Notes under the pieces: model-generated
The model's input: only the letters and a program-made list of their open reading frames with translations
The model's database searches: none
What the model was told of the DNA's origin: nothing
Position numbers and translations under genes: made by a program
DNA from: an uncultured Marinobacterium sp.
GTDB lineage: Bacteria > Pseudomonadota > Gammaproteobacteria > Pseudomonadales > Balneatricaceae
Length of the DNA stretch: 64,000 nt
Assembly: GCA_947501565.1 (NCBI GenBank)
Contig: CANMWJ010000008.1
Coordinates: forward strand, 62,001 to 126,000
Reading direction: 5' to 3'
Part shown: positions 36,820 to 44,752 of the stretch, piece by piece
Position numbering within the stretch: the first letter of the stretch is position 1
Layout of the letters: every line of letters begins with the position of its first letter

Positions 36820-37977
36820 ATGGATTTCGAGCTGAACGAAGACCAGATTGCATTCGCCGACATGGCCCGTGCTTTTGCACAAAACGAATTTGAACCCCAT
36901 GCCGCCGAATGGGATCAGGAACAGACTTTCCCGGTAGACGTACTGCGTGCTGCGGGTGAAATGGGCTTTTGTGGCCTGTATTCACCGGAAGACGTAGGCG
37001 GACTGGGTCTGAGCCGTCTCGATGCCAGCATTATCTTTGAACAACTGGCGATGGGCTGCACCTCGACCACAGCGTTCATCACGATCCACAACATGGCAAC
37101 CTGGATGATTGCGGACTTCGGTAACGAAGATACCCGTCAGCAGTGGTGCCCTGATCTGACAGCTGGCCAGAAGCTGGCGTCCTACTGCCTGACCGAGCCA
37201 AACGCCGGTTCAGACGCAGCGTCCCTGAAAACGACTGCGCGTCGTGAAGGCGACAACTACATCCTCAACGGTTCCAAGATCTTTATCTCCGGCGCGGGTA
37301 GCACTGACGTACTGGTGGTGATGGCGCGTACCGGTGAAGACGGTCCTAAAGGGATCTCTGCCTTCGCGGTGGATGCCAAAGCTGAAGGCATCGTTTACGG
37401 CCGTAAAGAGGACAAGATGGGCTGGAACAGCCAGCCAACCCGAATGATTACCTTTGAAGACGTTGTTGTACCTGCTAGCGCACTGCTGGGCAACGAAGGC
37501 GACGGTTTCAAGATCGCAATGAAAGGCCTGGACGGCGGTCGTATCAACATCGCGACTTGCTCCATCGGTACAGCACAGGCTGCGCTGAATCGCGCCCGCG
37601 ACTATATGCACGAGCGTAAGCAGTTCGGTAAAGAACTGGCTAACTTCCAGGCGCTGCAGTTCAAGATTGCCGACATGGCGACTGAGCTGGTTGCTGCACG
37701 TCAGATGGTGCGTCTGGCAGCGTCTAAACTGGACGCGGGCCACGCGGATAAAACCGCTTATTGCGCCATGGCAAAACGTTTCGCCACCGATGTAGGTTTT
37801 AATGTGGCCGATGAAGCGTTGCAGATCTTTGGCGGTAACGGCTACATCAAAGAGTACCCAATGGAGCGTTATGTACGTGATAACCGCGTACACCGTATCC
37901 TGGAAGGTACCAACGAAATTATGCGCGTCATCGTAGCACGTCGCGTGCTGATGGAAGACGCAGCGGATCTGCTGTGA
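36820..37977 (+). CDS. Acyl-CoA dehydrogenase, probable isobutyryl-CoA dehydrogenase
   Basis: 385 residues from ATG 36820 (GGAGAG ribosome site). The FAD motifs ASYCLTEPNAGSDAASL and KIFISGAGSTDVLVVMA, and the C-terminal base Glu in HRILEGTNEIMRVIVARR, mark a short-chain acyl-CoA dehydrogenase. N-terminal NEDQIAFADMARAFAQNEF and the place between mmsA and the hydratase fit isobutyryl-CoA dehydrogenase (ACAD8-like), which makes methacrylyl-CoA. The substrate is inferred from context. Confidence 0.9.
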   Translation: MDFELNEDQIAFADMARAFAQNEFEPHAAEWDQEQTFPVDVLRAAGEMGFCGLYSPEDVGGLGLSRLDASIIFEQLAMGCTSTTAFITIHNMATWMIADFGNEDTRQQWCPDLTAGQKLASYCLTEPNAGSDAASLKTTARREGDNYILNGSKIFISGAGSTDVLVVMARTGEDGPKGISAFAVDAKAEGIVYGRKEDKMGWNSQPTRMITFEDVVVPASALLGNEGDGFKIAMKGLDGGRINIATCSIGTAQAALNRARDYMHERKQFGKELANFQALQFKIADMATELVAARQMVRLAASKLDAGHADKTAYCAMAKRFATDVGFNVADEALQIFGGNGYIKEYPMERYVRDNRVHRILEGTNEIMRVIVARRVLMEDAADLL

Positions 37978-38003
37978 TCCCTGAATAAATTTGGAGATTT
38001 AAG

Positions 38004-38780
38004 ATGACCGATAAGCTGATTGTTGAGAAACAGGGTCATACCGCTGTTATCACGATGAACAACCCGCCAGCAAACACCTGGACTGAAGAGAGTCTGAAAG
38101 GTCTGGCAGTGGTAGTAGAAGAGCTGAACCAGGACAAAGAGATCTACGCACTGGTGATCCGCTCTAACAGCGAAAAATTCTTCTCTGCAGGTGCCGACCT
38201 GAACCTGTTCGCAGACGGTGACCGCGCAGTAGCACGCGATATGGCGCGTTACTTCGGTCAGGCGTTCGAAACCCTGGCTCAGTTCCGTGGCGTATCTATC
38301 GCGGCGATCAACGGCTTCGCGATGGGTGGTGGTCTGGAAGTGGCACTGGCGTGTGATATCCGCGTAGCGGAAGAGCAGGCGCAGATGGCGCTGCCAGAAG
38401 CTAAAGTAGGTTTGCTGCCGTGTGCCGGTGGTACCCAGAACCTGACCATGCTGGTTGGTGAAGGCTGGACCAAACGTCTGATCCTGTGCGGCGAGCGCAT
38501 CAAAGCACCGCTGGCGAAAGAGATCGGCCTGGTTGAAGAACTGGTACCAACCGGTCAGTCCTTCGAACGTGCTATGGAGATGGCGAAAGCTGTTGAACAG
38601 CAGAGCCCGACCGCTGTTGCTGCATGTAAACAGCTGATCCAGAACAACCGCACCAACCACTGGGAAGCGGGTTACATTCTGGAGCGCGAGCTGTTCGCCG
38701 ACCTGTTCCACACTGAAGATCAGAAAGAGGGTGTTAACGCGTTCCTGGAGAAGCGTGCCCCTGAGTGGAAGAACAAGTAA
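38004..38780 (+). CDS. Enoyl-CoA hydratase, probable methacrylyl-CoA hydratase
   Basis: 258 residues, crotonase fold. Oxyanion-hole segments FFSAGADLNLF and GFAMGGGLEVALACDI are intact and the first catalytic Glu is E132 (ALPEAKVGLLPCAGG). The position of the second catalytic Glu of rat crotonase aligns with Arg158 (WTKRLILCGERI). It would add water to methacrylyl-CoA to give 3-hydroxyisobutyryl-CoA. Good GGAG ribosome site; 26 bases after the dehydrogenase. Confidence 0.9.
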   Translation: MTDKLIVEKQGHTAVITMNNPPANTWTEESLKGLAVVVEELNQDKEIYALVIRSNSEKFFSAGADLNLFADGDRAVARDMARYFGQAFETLAQFRGVSIAAINGFAMGGGLEVALACDIRVAEEQAQMALPEAKVGLLPCAGGTQNLTMLVGEGWTKRLILCGERIKAPLAKEIGLVEELVPTGQSFERAMEMAKAVEQQSPTAVAACKQLIQNNRTNHWEAGYILERELFADLFHTEDQKEGVNAFLEKRAPEWKNK

Positions 38781-38879
38781 CGATACGAGTCACCCTTCGA
38801 CGTACCAAAACTTTATGCCGAAGGTGGAAGTACCCGGATGTCGCCGGAAACGGTGGCATCCACTAGCAGGATATACAAC

Positions 38880-39977
38880 ATGAGTGCAGTACTGTTTAAC
38901 GAATACCCAACCAACGACGGCAAGAAGATCGTCGAAATCTGTCTGAACTCCGAGCGTTCCCTGAATGCGTTGACGCTGGAGATGATCGACCTGATTCAGC
39001 CGAAGCTGGATGCATGGAAGGACGACGACAGCGTTGCGGCTGTCATTCTGGACAGCGCAGGGGAGAAAGCATTTTGCGCCGGTGGTGACGTTGTAAACCT
39101 GTACAAGTCGATGACCGGTGACGGCGACAAGTCCTTCCCGGAAGACTTCTTCACCCGCGAGTACACGCTGGATTACACCATCCACACCTACAGCAAGCCG
39201 ATCATCTGCTGGGGCAACGGTATCGTGATGGGCGGTGGTATGGGCCTGATGAACGGCTGTAGCCACCGTGTTGTAACCGAAACCACCCATATGGCGATGC
39301 CGGAAGTGACCATCGGTCTCTACCCGGACGTAGGCGGTAGCTGGTTCCTGAACCACATGCCCGGCCGTACCGGTCTGTTCCTGGGCCTGACCGGCAACCG
39401 GATGAACGCTGCAGATGCGCTGTTCCTGGGTCTGGCGGACCGTTTTGTTGCTGGCGAACTGCGCAGCAGCATGATCGAACGTCTGCAGGCGGAAAACTGG
39501 GACGGTGATGCCAACGCTGCGGTAAACCGCGTACTGCGTGAGCTGGAAGATGAGTCTCAGCCACAGTTTGATAACAACTCTCCGGTTCAGGCCAACTTCG
39601 ACCTGATCCAGCGCGTAACCGATCAGGACAGCGTGGAAGAGATCGTAGAGAGCCTGCTGGCGGAAGAGACTGATGACAAGTGGGTGAGCAAAGCGCAGAA
39701 AGCGATCAGCCACGGCAGCCCGCTGGCGGTTAACCTGATTCAGCGTCAGCTGGAAGAGACCCGTCACATGTCCCTGAAAGAGGTGTTCATGGCGGAGCTG
39801 GTGCTGTCTGTACAGTGCTGTACTCACCGTGAGTTCCCTGAAGGCGTTCGCGCACTGTTGGTTGATAAAGACGGCGCGCCACAGTGGACTTACAAAACAC
39901 TGGCAGACGTTGATCAGGACAAACTGAACGAATTCTTTGTGTCTCCTTGGGAGACCAACCCTCTGGCAGGCCTGTAA
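38880..39977 (+). CDS. 3-hydroxyisobutyryl-CoA hydrolase
   Basis: 365 residues from ATG 38880 (GCAGGA upstream); another ATG at 38838 would add 14 residues but is not supported by homology as I recall it. HIBCH-type crotonase motifs are GEKAFCAGGDVVNLY, NGIVMGGGMGLMNGCSHRVV and MAMPEVTIGLYPDVGGSWFLN, including the catalytic Glu and Asp. It removes CoA to give free 3-hydroxyisobutyrate, a step that keeps toxic methacrylyl-CoA low. The C-terminal helical extension is usual for HIBCH. Confidence 0.93.
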   Translation: MSAVLFNEYPTNDGKKIVEICLNSERSLNALTLEMIDLIQPKLDAWKDDDSVAAVILDSAGEKAFCAGGDVVNLYKSMTGDGDKSFPEDFFTREYTLDYTIHTYSKPIICWGNGIVMGGGMGLMNGCSHRVVTETTHMAMPEVTIGLYPDVGGSWFLNHMPGRTGLFLGLTGNRMNAADALFLGLADRFVAGELRSSMIERLQAENWDGDANAAVNRVLRELEDESQPQFDNNSPVQANFDLIQRVTDQDSVEEIVESLLAEETDDKWVSKAQKAISHGSPLAVNLIQRQLEETRHMSLKEVFMAELVLSVQCCTHREFPEGVRALLVDKDGAPQWTYKTLADVDQDKLNEFFVSPWETNPLAGL

Positions 39978-40068
39978 TTTCAGGTCATCAGACAAAGAGC
40001 AGTCCAAGGGGCAGGTACTGCGACGGTGCTTGCCTCCTCAATAAATAAAGATAAGAAGGGCTAAAGAA

Positions 40069-40959
40069 ATGGCAACAATCGGTTTTATCGGTCTGGGTAA
40101 CATGGGCGGCCCAATGGCCATCAACCTGGTAAAAGCAGGTCACAAAGTTAAAGCATTCGACCTGTCCCAGGACGCAATTCAGAAAGTCGTTGCAGAGGGC
40201 GGTCAGGCGGCTGCTACTGCAGTGGAAGCCGCACAGGATGTGGAGTTTGTTGTATCCATGCTGCCAGCGGGCAAGCACGTTGAAGGTATCTTCGTGACTG
40301 GCGAACAGCCACTGTTCGACGTTGTCGCTGACGGCACCCTGATTATTGATTCCTCTACTATCGATGCGGAAACAGCCAAGCGCGTTGCTGCTGCAGGTGC
40401 TGAGCGTGGTATCGATTTCATCGACGCACCGGTATCCGGTGGTGTAGGCGCAGCAACTGCGGGCACCCTGGCATTCATGGTAGGCGCGTCTGAAGAACTG
40501 TTCGCAAAAGCTAAGCCTGTACTGGACGCGATGGGTAAAAACATCTTCCGCGCAGGTGACAACGGTGCAGGTCAGGTTGCTAAGTGCTGCAACAACATGC
40601 TGCTGGCGATCCTGATGACCGGTACTGCAGAAGCACTGAACATGGGCGTGAAAAACGGTCTGGATCCAGCGGTACTGTCTGAAATCATGAAACAGAGCTC
40701 CGGTAACAACTGGGCGCTGCAGGTATACAACCCGTTCCCAGGTGTGATGGAAGGCGTACCTTCCTCCAACGACTACCAGGGCGGTTTCCAGGTAGACCTG
40801 ATGTACAAAGACCTGGGTCTGGCGGGTGACGTCAGCCACCAGAGCGCTTCTCCTACCCCTATGGGCTCTCAGGCGCGTGCACTGTTCGCGCTGCACAAAG
40901 CGAACGGCAACGGCGGTCTGGACTTCTCCAGCGTACTGCGCCTGTATCAGGATCAGTAA
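40069..40959 (+). CDS. mmsB: 3-hydroxyisobutyrate dehydrogenase
   Basis: 296 residues. The Rossmann motif GFIGLGNMGGPMA, the substrate segment DAPVSGGVGAATAGTLAFMVG and the catalytic Lys in GAGQVAKCCNNMLLA define the beta-hydroxyacid dehydrogenase family, HIBADH branch. It oxidises 3-hydroxyisobutyrate to methylmalonate semialdehyde, the substrate of MmsA. AAGAAGGG upstream serves as ribosome site. It is followed by three hairpins before prpE. Confidence 0.95.
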   Translation: MATIGFIGLGNMGGPMAINLVKAGHKVKAFDLSQDAIQKVVAEGGQAAATAVEAAQDVEFVVSMLPAGKHVEGIFVTGEQPLFDVVADGTLIIDSSTIDAETAKRVAAAGAERGIDFIDAPVSGGVGAATAGTLAFMVGASEELFAKAKPVLDAMGKNIFRAGDNGAGQVAKCCNNMLLAILMTGTAEALNMGVKNGLDPAVLSEIMKQSSGNNWALQVYNPFPGVMEGVPSSNDYQGGFQVDLMYKDLGLAGDVSHQSASPTPMGSQARALFALHKANGNGGLDFSSVLRLYQDQ

Positions 40960-40976
40960 TCCGCTGACCCGACTCT

Positions 40977-41085
40977 ACCCGGTCATGACTGAAAGACATG
41001 ACCGGGTCACGGACGATTTACATCCGACAGCAGCGACGGCTGTCGGGTAGCAGTTCCTCGCGGCACTGTACAAAGTCGCAGTGCC
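40977..41085 (+). promoter_or_regulatory. Three tandem hairpins in the prpE leader
   Basis: Three perfect stems occur in a row: ACCCGGTCATG / CATGACCGGGT (40977-41007, 11 bp), CCGACAG / CTGTCGG (41024-41046, 7 bp) and GGCACTG / CAGTGCC (41062-41085, 7 bp). None has a T-tract. They fill the 158-base gap between mmsB and prpE and may stabilise the upstream mRNA or control prpE translation. Confidence 0.55.
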
Positions 41086-41117
41086 AACCCGATAAGAAAA
41101 ATAAACGAGGTTGAACA

Positions 41118-43013
41118 ATGGGATACAACGATGAATATCAGGCTGCCCTGGATAACACGGAAGCCTACTGGGCAGGTCAGGCAGACCGCATTGCCTGGTT
41201 CAAAAAACCTGAAACGACACTGACCAAAACTGAGTTCGGTACCTACAGCTGGTATCCGGATGGCGAGCTGAACAGCTGCTATCTGGCGGTGGATTACCAC
41301 GTTGAAAACGGTCGTGGCGAACAGGTTGCCCTCTACTACGATTCTCCCGCTACTGGCGGCACCAAAGAAGCGATCACCTACAACCAGCTGCTGGAGCGCG
41401 TGTCCCGTTTCGCCGGCGCACTGAAAGCACAAGGCGTTGAGAAGGGTGATACCGTTCTGATCTACATGCCGATGATCCCGGAAGCTGCGGTAGCGATGCT
41501 GGCCTGCGCACGTCTGGGCGCGATCCACTCCGTGGTATTTGGTGGTTTTGCACCGGCAGAGATGGCGATCCGTATCGACGACGCCAGCCCTAAGATGATC
41601 CTGACCGCGTCCTGCGGTATCGAATTTGAGAAGAAGATCGCGTACAAACCGCTGGTTGATCAGGCGATCGAACTGGCAACGCATAAGCCTCAGAACACCG
41701 TGGTATGCCAGCGCGAGATGATCAAAGCTGAGATGAACAGCGAACGTGATCTGGACTGGTACCAGATTCAGGAAGGCGTTGAGCCTGCTGAATGTGTCAC
41801 CGTTAAGGGTTCTGATCCGCTGTACATTCTGTACACCTCAGGTACTACCGGCCAGCCGAAAGGTATCGTCCGTGATAACGGTGGCCATGCCGTTGCGCTG
41901 AGTTACGCACTGAACAATGTGTACGGTATGGAAGCGGGCGACGTCTGGTGGGGCGCCTCCGATATCGGATGGGTGGTTGGTCACTCCTTTATCGTCTACG
42001 GTCCGTTGATGGGCGGTTGCAGCTCTATCTTCTTCGAAGGTAAGCCGATCCGTAACCCGGATGCCGGTACTTTCTGGCGCGTGATGGAAGAGTACGGCGT
42101 GAACTCCATGTTCTGTGCGCCGACCGCATTCCGTGCAATCCGTAAGGAAGACCCGCAGGGCGATCTGTCCAAGAAATACGATCTGAGCAGCCTGAAATGG
42201 GTGTTTGTTGCCGGTGAGAAGCTGGATTCCTCTACTTACTACTGGCTGTCCGACCTGCTGAAAGTACCGGTAATTGACCACTGGTGGCAGACCGAAACCG
42301 GCTGGCCGATGACCGCACCGATGATGGGCTGGGATTCTCCATCCGAAGCACGTCTGGGCTCTACCAACAAGCCGATTCCGGGTTACGACATCCGCGTACT
42401 GGATGGCGATGGCACTGAAGTGGCTGATGGCGACGCGGGTAACATCTGCGTGAAACTGCCGATGCCTCCGGGTGTGGCCTGGAGCATCTGGAATAACAAC
42501 GACCGTTACGTCAGCTCCTATCTTGAAGCCTTCCCGGGTTACTACCACACAGGTGACGGCGGTTACAAAGATGACGATGGTTACATCTACATCACTGGTC
42601 GTACCGACGATGTAATCAACGTCTCCGGTCACCGTCTCTCCACCGGTGAGATGGAAGAGGTGGTGTCTGCGCATCCGGCGGTGGCCGAGTGTGCGGTAAT
42701 CGGCGTTAACGACGAGCTGAAAGGTCAGCTGCCGGTTGGTCTGATCGTCCTGAAAGCGGGCGAAGAGATCACAGAGGAGCAGATTGAGGCGGAGCTGGTA
42801 CAGATGGTACGTGAGCAGGTCGGTGCGCTGGCGTGCTTCCGTCGTGCCCTGGTCGTTCAGCGTCTGCCGAAGACCCGTTCCGGTAAGATCCTGCGCGCTA
42901 TCCTGCGTAAGATCGCCGCTCAGGAAGAGTACAAGATGCCGTCGACTATCGACGACGAGAGCATTCTGCCTGAAATCACAGAGTTGATGGCTGCTGCAGG
43001 TATGACCAAGTAA
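41118..43013 (+). CDS. prpE: Propionyl-CoA synthetase
   Basis: 631 residues, ACS-type AMP-forming ligase. The N-terminus EAYWAGQADRIAWFKKPE is ACAS_N-like. YILYTSGTTGQPKGIVRDNGGH is the P-loop-like adenylation motif; DHWWQTETGWP and YYHTGDGGYKDDDGYIYITGRTDD follow; the C-terminal KTRSGKILRAILRKI carries the catalytic lysine. The RDNGG context after the adenylation motif is PrpE-type. It activates propionate to propionyl-CoA, the same product as the valine pathway upstream. GAGGTTG precedes the ATG. Confidence 0.93.
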   Translation: MGYNDEYQAALDNTEAYWAGQADRIAWFKKPETTLTKTEFGTYSWYPDGELNSCYLAVDYHVENGRGEQVALYYDSPATGGTKEAITYNQLLERVSRFAGALKAQGVEKGDTVLIYMPMIPEAAVAMLACARLGAIHSVVFGGFAPAEMAIRIDDASPKMILTASCGIEFEKKIAYKPLVDQAIELATHKPQNTVVCQREMIKAEMNSERDLDWYQIQEGVEPAECVTVKGSDPLYILYTSGTTGQPKGIVRDNGGHAVALSYALNNVYGMEAGDVWWGASDIGWVVGHSFIVYGPLMGGCSSIFFEGKPIRNPDAGTFWRVMEEYGVNSMFCAPTAFRAIRKEDPQGDLSKKYDLSSLKWVFVAGEKLDSSTYYWLSDLLKVPVIDHWWQTETGWPMTAPMMGWDSPSEARLGSTNKPIPGYDIRVLDGDGTEVADGDAGNICVKLPMPPGVAWSIWNNNDRYVSSYLEAFPGYYHTGDGGYKDDDGYIYITGRTDDVINVSGHRLSTGEMEEVVSAHPAVAECAVIGVNDELKGQLPVGLIVLKAGEEITEEQIEAELVQMVREQVGALACFRRALVVQRLPKTRSGKILRAILRKIAAQEEYKMPSTIDDESILPEITELMAAAGMTK

Positions 43014-43151
43014 GCAGTCGGATATCGATGTCCCCAAGCGTTGGCATCACCTGTGTGGTGCTGACGCTTCCTATTAAATTTAAATAAAATGTTATTAGGG
43101 AAAACCCTTAATTATTGCTCGCAATTTAACTCGAAACACGATAAATTGACG

Positions 43152-43167
43152 TTAACGTAAGGGTAAA
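43152..43167. promoter_or_regulatory. LiuR-like box downstream of prpE
   Basis: TTAACGTAAGGGTAAA matches 13 of 16 bases of the operator in front of liuR, and overlaps a perfect ACGTTAACGT palindrome preceded by TTGACG, which could serve as a -35. Confidence 0.45.
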
Positions 43168-43199
43168 GATTGGGTCGTCTGAGACCCATTAAAGATAAC

Positions 43200-43527
43200 C
43201 ACACGGCTAATACAGAAAGAGAGATTTACTCGTTTTCTGATCGGTTATCGCTAGCAAACAGGTCACCGTTTACATCAATACAATGTGCGGTGATCAGGGT
43301 TAAACAGCATGGTTTGCATGCTTAATCCGAAGGCTTCCGGTTCGTAGGCGTCAGGCGCAGGGAGAGTGCTTCTGGCAGGACTAAAGACAGCGAACCGGAG
43401 CACACAGGTTTAAAGGTTTTACAGGTTCTTTGCTTGTTAGCTGAACGACGACCGTTGTTATAGTGCAGTTACCCGCACTAGTACTCTGTTGGTACGTCAT
43501 TTGGGGGAGTTCGCTCCCCTTTTTTTT
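43200..43527 (+). ncRNA. Candidate structured non-coding RNA (boundaries uncertain)
   Basis: Several stems listed for the gene-free region stack towards a canonical intrinsic terminator with no protein gene in front of it. That is the layout of a stand-alone small RNA or a long leader terminated before the MaoC gene. I do not recognise a known RNA family (not 6S, tmRNA, SRP or RNase P by their conserved cores). The 5' end is a guess. Confidence 0.35.
43503..43527 (+). terminator. Orphan Rho-independent terminator
   Basis: GGGGAG (43504-43509), a TTCG tetraloop, CTCCCC (43514-43519) and eight T residues. It is 490 bases from prpE with no gene directly before it. Confidence 0.9.
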
Positions 43528-43650
43528 CGCCTGAAATTTGCCGCCGCTGTCACGTAGAAAAGGCAGGGCTGCCGACTCACCGAAGGTCTAAAAGATCTTT
43601 TCCAGCAATACCATCGATACTTCAATAACAACAAAAACAGGAGGTCTGAT

Positions 43651-44103
43651 ATGACCCGCTACCTTGATGATTTTAAAGAGGGTGATCTGTTTAAAGCGCC
43701 GGGTTTTACCCTGAGCGAAGGGCAGATTCTGGATTTTGCGATTACCTATGATCCGCAGCCATTTCATATCGATGCGCAGGCTGCGGCTGAAGGGCCTTAC
43801 GGCGGGATAATCTCCAGTGGATTCCAGACACTGGCGCTGTGCTTTCGTATGGTGGTGCAGTCCGGTGTATTTGAGACCGTCAGTATGGGTGGGCCGGGTA
43901 TTGATGAGCTGCGGTTCTTAGCTCCGGTGCGTCCGGGTGATACTATCCGGACGCAGGCAGAGGTCCTGTCTGTAACGCCGTCGCGTTCCAAGCCGGATCG
44001 CGGCATTCTGCGTATCCAGTACCGGGGTTACAATCAGCACGGTAATGAGGTGATCAGCTTTATCGTGGTGATGCTGGGGCGGCGTAAACCGGGAGTCGAA
44101 TAA
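43651..44103 (+). CDS. MaoC family dehydratase
   Basis: 150 residues, single hot-dog fold. The hydratase-2 signature is present: FAITYDPQPFHIDAQAA contains the catalytic Asp/His pair, followed by YGGIISSGFQTLALCFRMVV and FLAPVRPGDTIRTQAEVL. It likely hydrates a 2-enoyl-CoA with (R)-specificity; the exact substrate is unknown. A near-perfect ribosome site (AGGAGGT) precedes the ATG. It is convergent with the DUF3775 gene, with a hairpin TCAGGAGC / GCTCCTGA (44111-44131) at the junction. Confidence 0.9.
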   Translation: MTRYLDDFKEGDLFKAPGFTLSEGQILDFAITYDPQPFHIDAQAAAEGPYGGIISSGFQTLALCFRMVVQSGVFETVSMGGPGIDELRFLAPVRPGDTIRTQAEVLSVTPSRSKPDRGILRIQYRGYNQHGNEVISFIVVMLGRRKPGVE

Positions 44104-44117
44104 TCCCAAGTCAGGAG

Positions 44118-44540
44118 CTAGCCGCTCCTGATGCCAACGTTCACAAACTCTTTCTCCAGCTGGCAGCTGTAACCGTGCTGACTGAGACCCTCTTCAAGGT
44201 AATCGGCCATCAGAGGTGTCGAAAGCAGATACGCCGCAGTATGGCTGCTGTGGGCGTCTGCTGCGTCGATCAGCGCAGACTCCCAGTCGGCCAGATCATA
44301 GTCGCCACGGCCCAGCCACATCAGCGCAACGAGCGCGATCTGCTGGTCCGGCTCCAGATCCTCGACCACACTGGCTGCATCCTGGTAGGTAAGATCGCCG
44401 CTGTGGTCGGCCAGAACCTGACGTGCCCAGTCGTCGCTGGGGCTGTCTGGTTCTTCGGGAATCACCACCTCCTCCTTAACGTGAAACTCGCGTGCTTTTC
44501 CCACCAGATAACAGATGGTGTCCGGATTGATGTTTAGCAT
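44118..44540 (-). CDS. DUF3775 domain protein
   Basis: 140 residues, acidic and helical. The DUF3775 features are the start INPDTICYLVGKAREFHVKE and the segment DLEPDQQIALVALMWLGRGDY followed by W-E-x-A-x-x-x-A. The C-terminal third continues helically (TAAYLLSTPLMADYLEEGL). Function is unknown; proteins of this type are small and cytoplasmic. GGAGG lies 10 bases before the ATG. A convergent hairpin covers its stop codon. Confidence 0.85.
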   Translation of the reverse strand: MLNINPDTICYLVGKAREFHVKEEVVIPEEPDSPSDDWARQVLADHSGDLTYQDAASVVEDLEPDQQIALVALMWLGRGDYDLADWESALIDAADAHSSHTAAYLLSTPLMADYLEEGLSQHGYSCQLEKEFVNVGIRSG

Positions 44541-44752
44541 GACATAGCCTCCTGTCTGTATGGGCTATTGGGTGTCGCAGCGTCAACGGTGGCTAAACAG
44601 AGAGTGTCTACTTTGCGTCTTAGTACAGCGTTGCGATTTTCGCAAATCAGGAGGTCGGAGCCGGGCCTTGAGACTGGTGGCGGGGCAGGGTAGATTGGCA
44701 AGCATGGCCTTTATGGATGAAGGCCCCCTGGTGTTGTCATGGAGGATAACCG

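Larger units (their letters stand above)
43014..43650 (+). other. 637-bp gene-free region with structured, possibly transcribed RNA
   Basis: No coding frame is convincing. Visible are a hairpin just after prpE (43036-43069, no T-tract), a LiuR-like box (43152-43167), an inverted repeat GGTCACCG / CGGTGATC (43261-43268, 43288-43295), AGCATG / CATGCT near 43307-43321, a long-range pair CCGGTTCG / CGAACCGG (about 43337-43345 and 43391-43399), TAGTGC / GCACTA near 43461-43480, and a full terminator at 43503-43527. A -10-like TATAGT at 43460 lies 16 bases after TTAGCT. Confidence 0.55.

Noticed and set aside
35218-36900. Open frame of about 560 codons opposite mmsA
   Set aside because: Antisense shadow without motifs or ribosome site.
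43036-43069. Terminator directly after prpE
   Set aside because: The stem is long and stable but is followed by CCTATTAAATT rather than a T-tract, so I only call it a hairpin.
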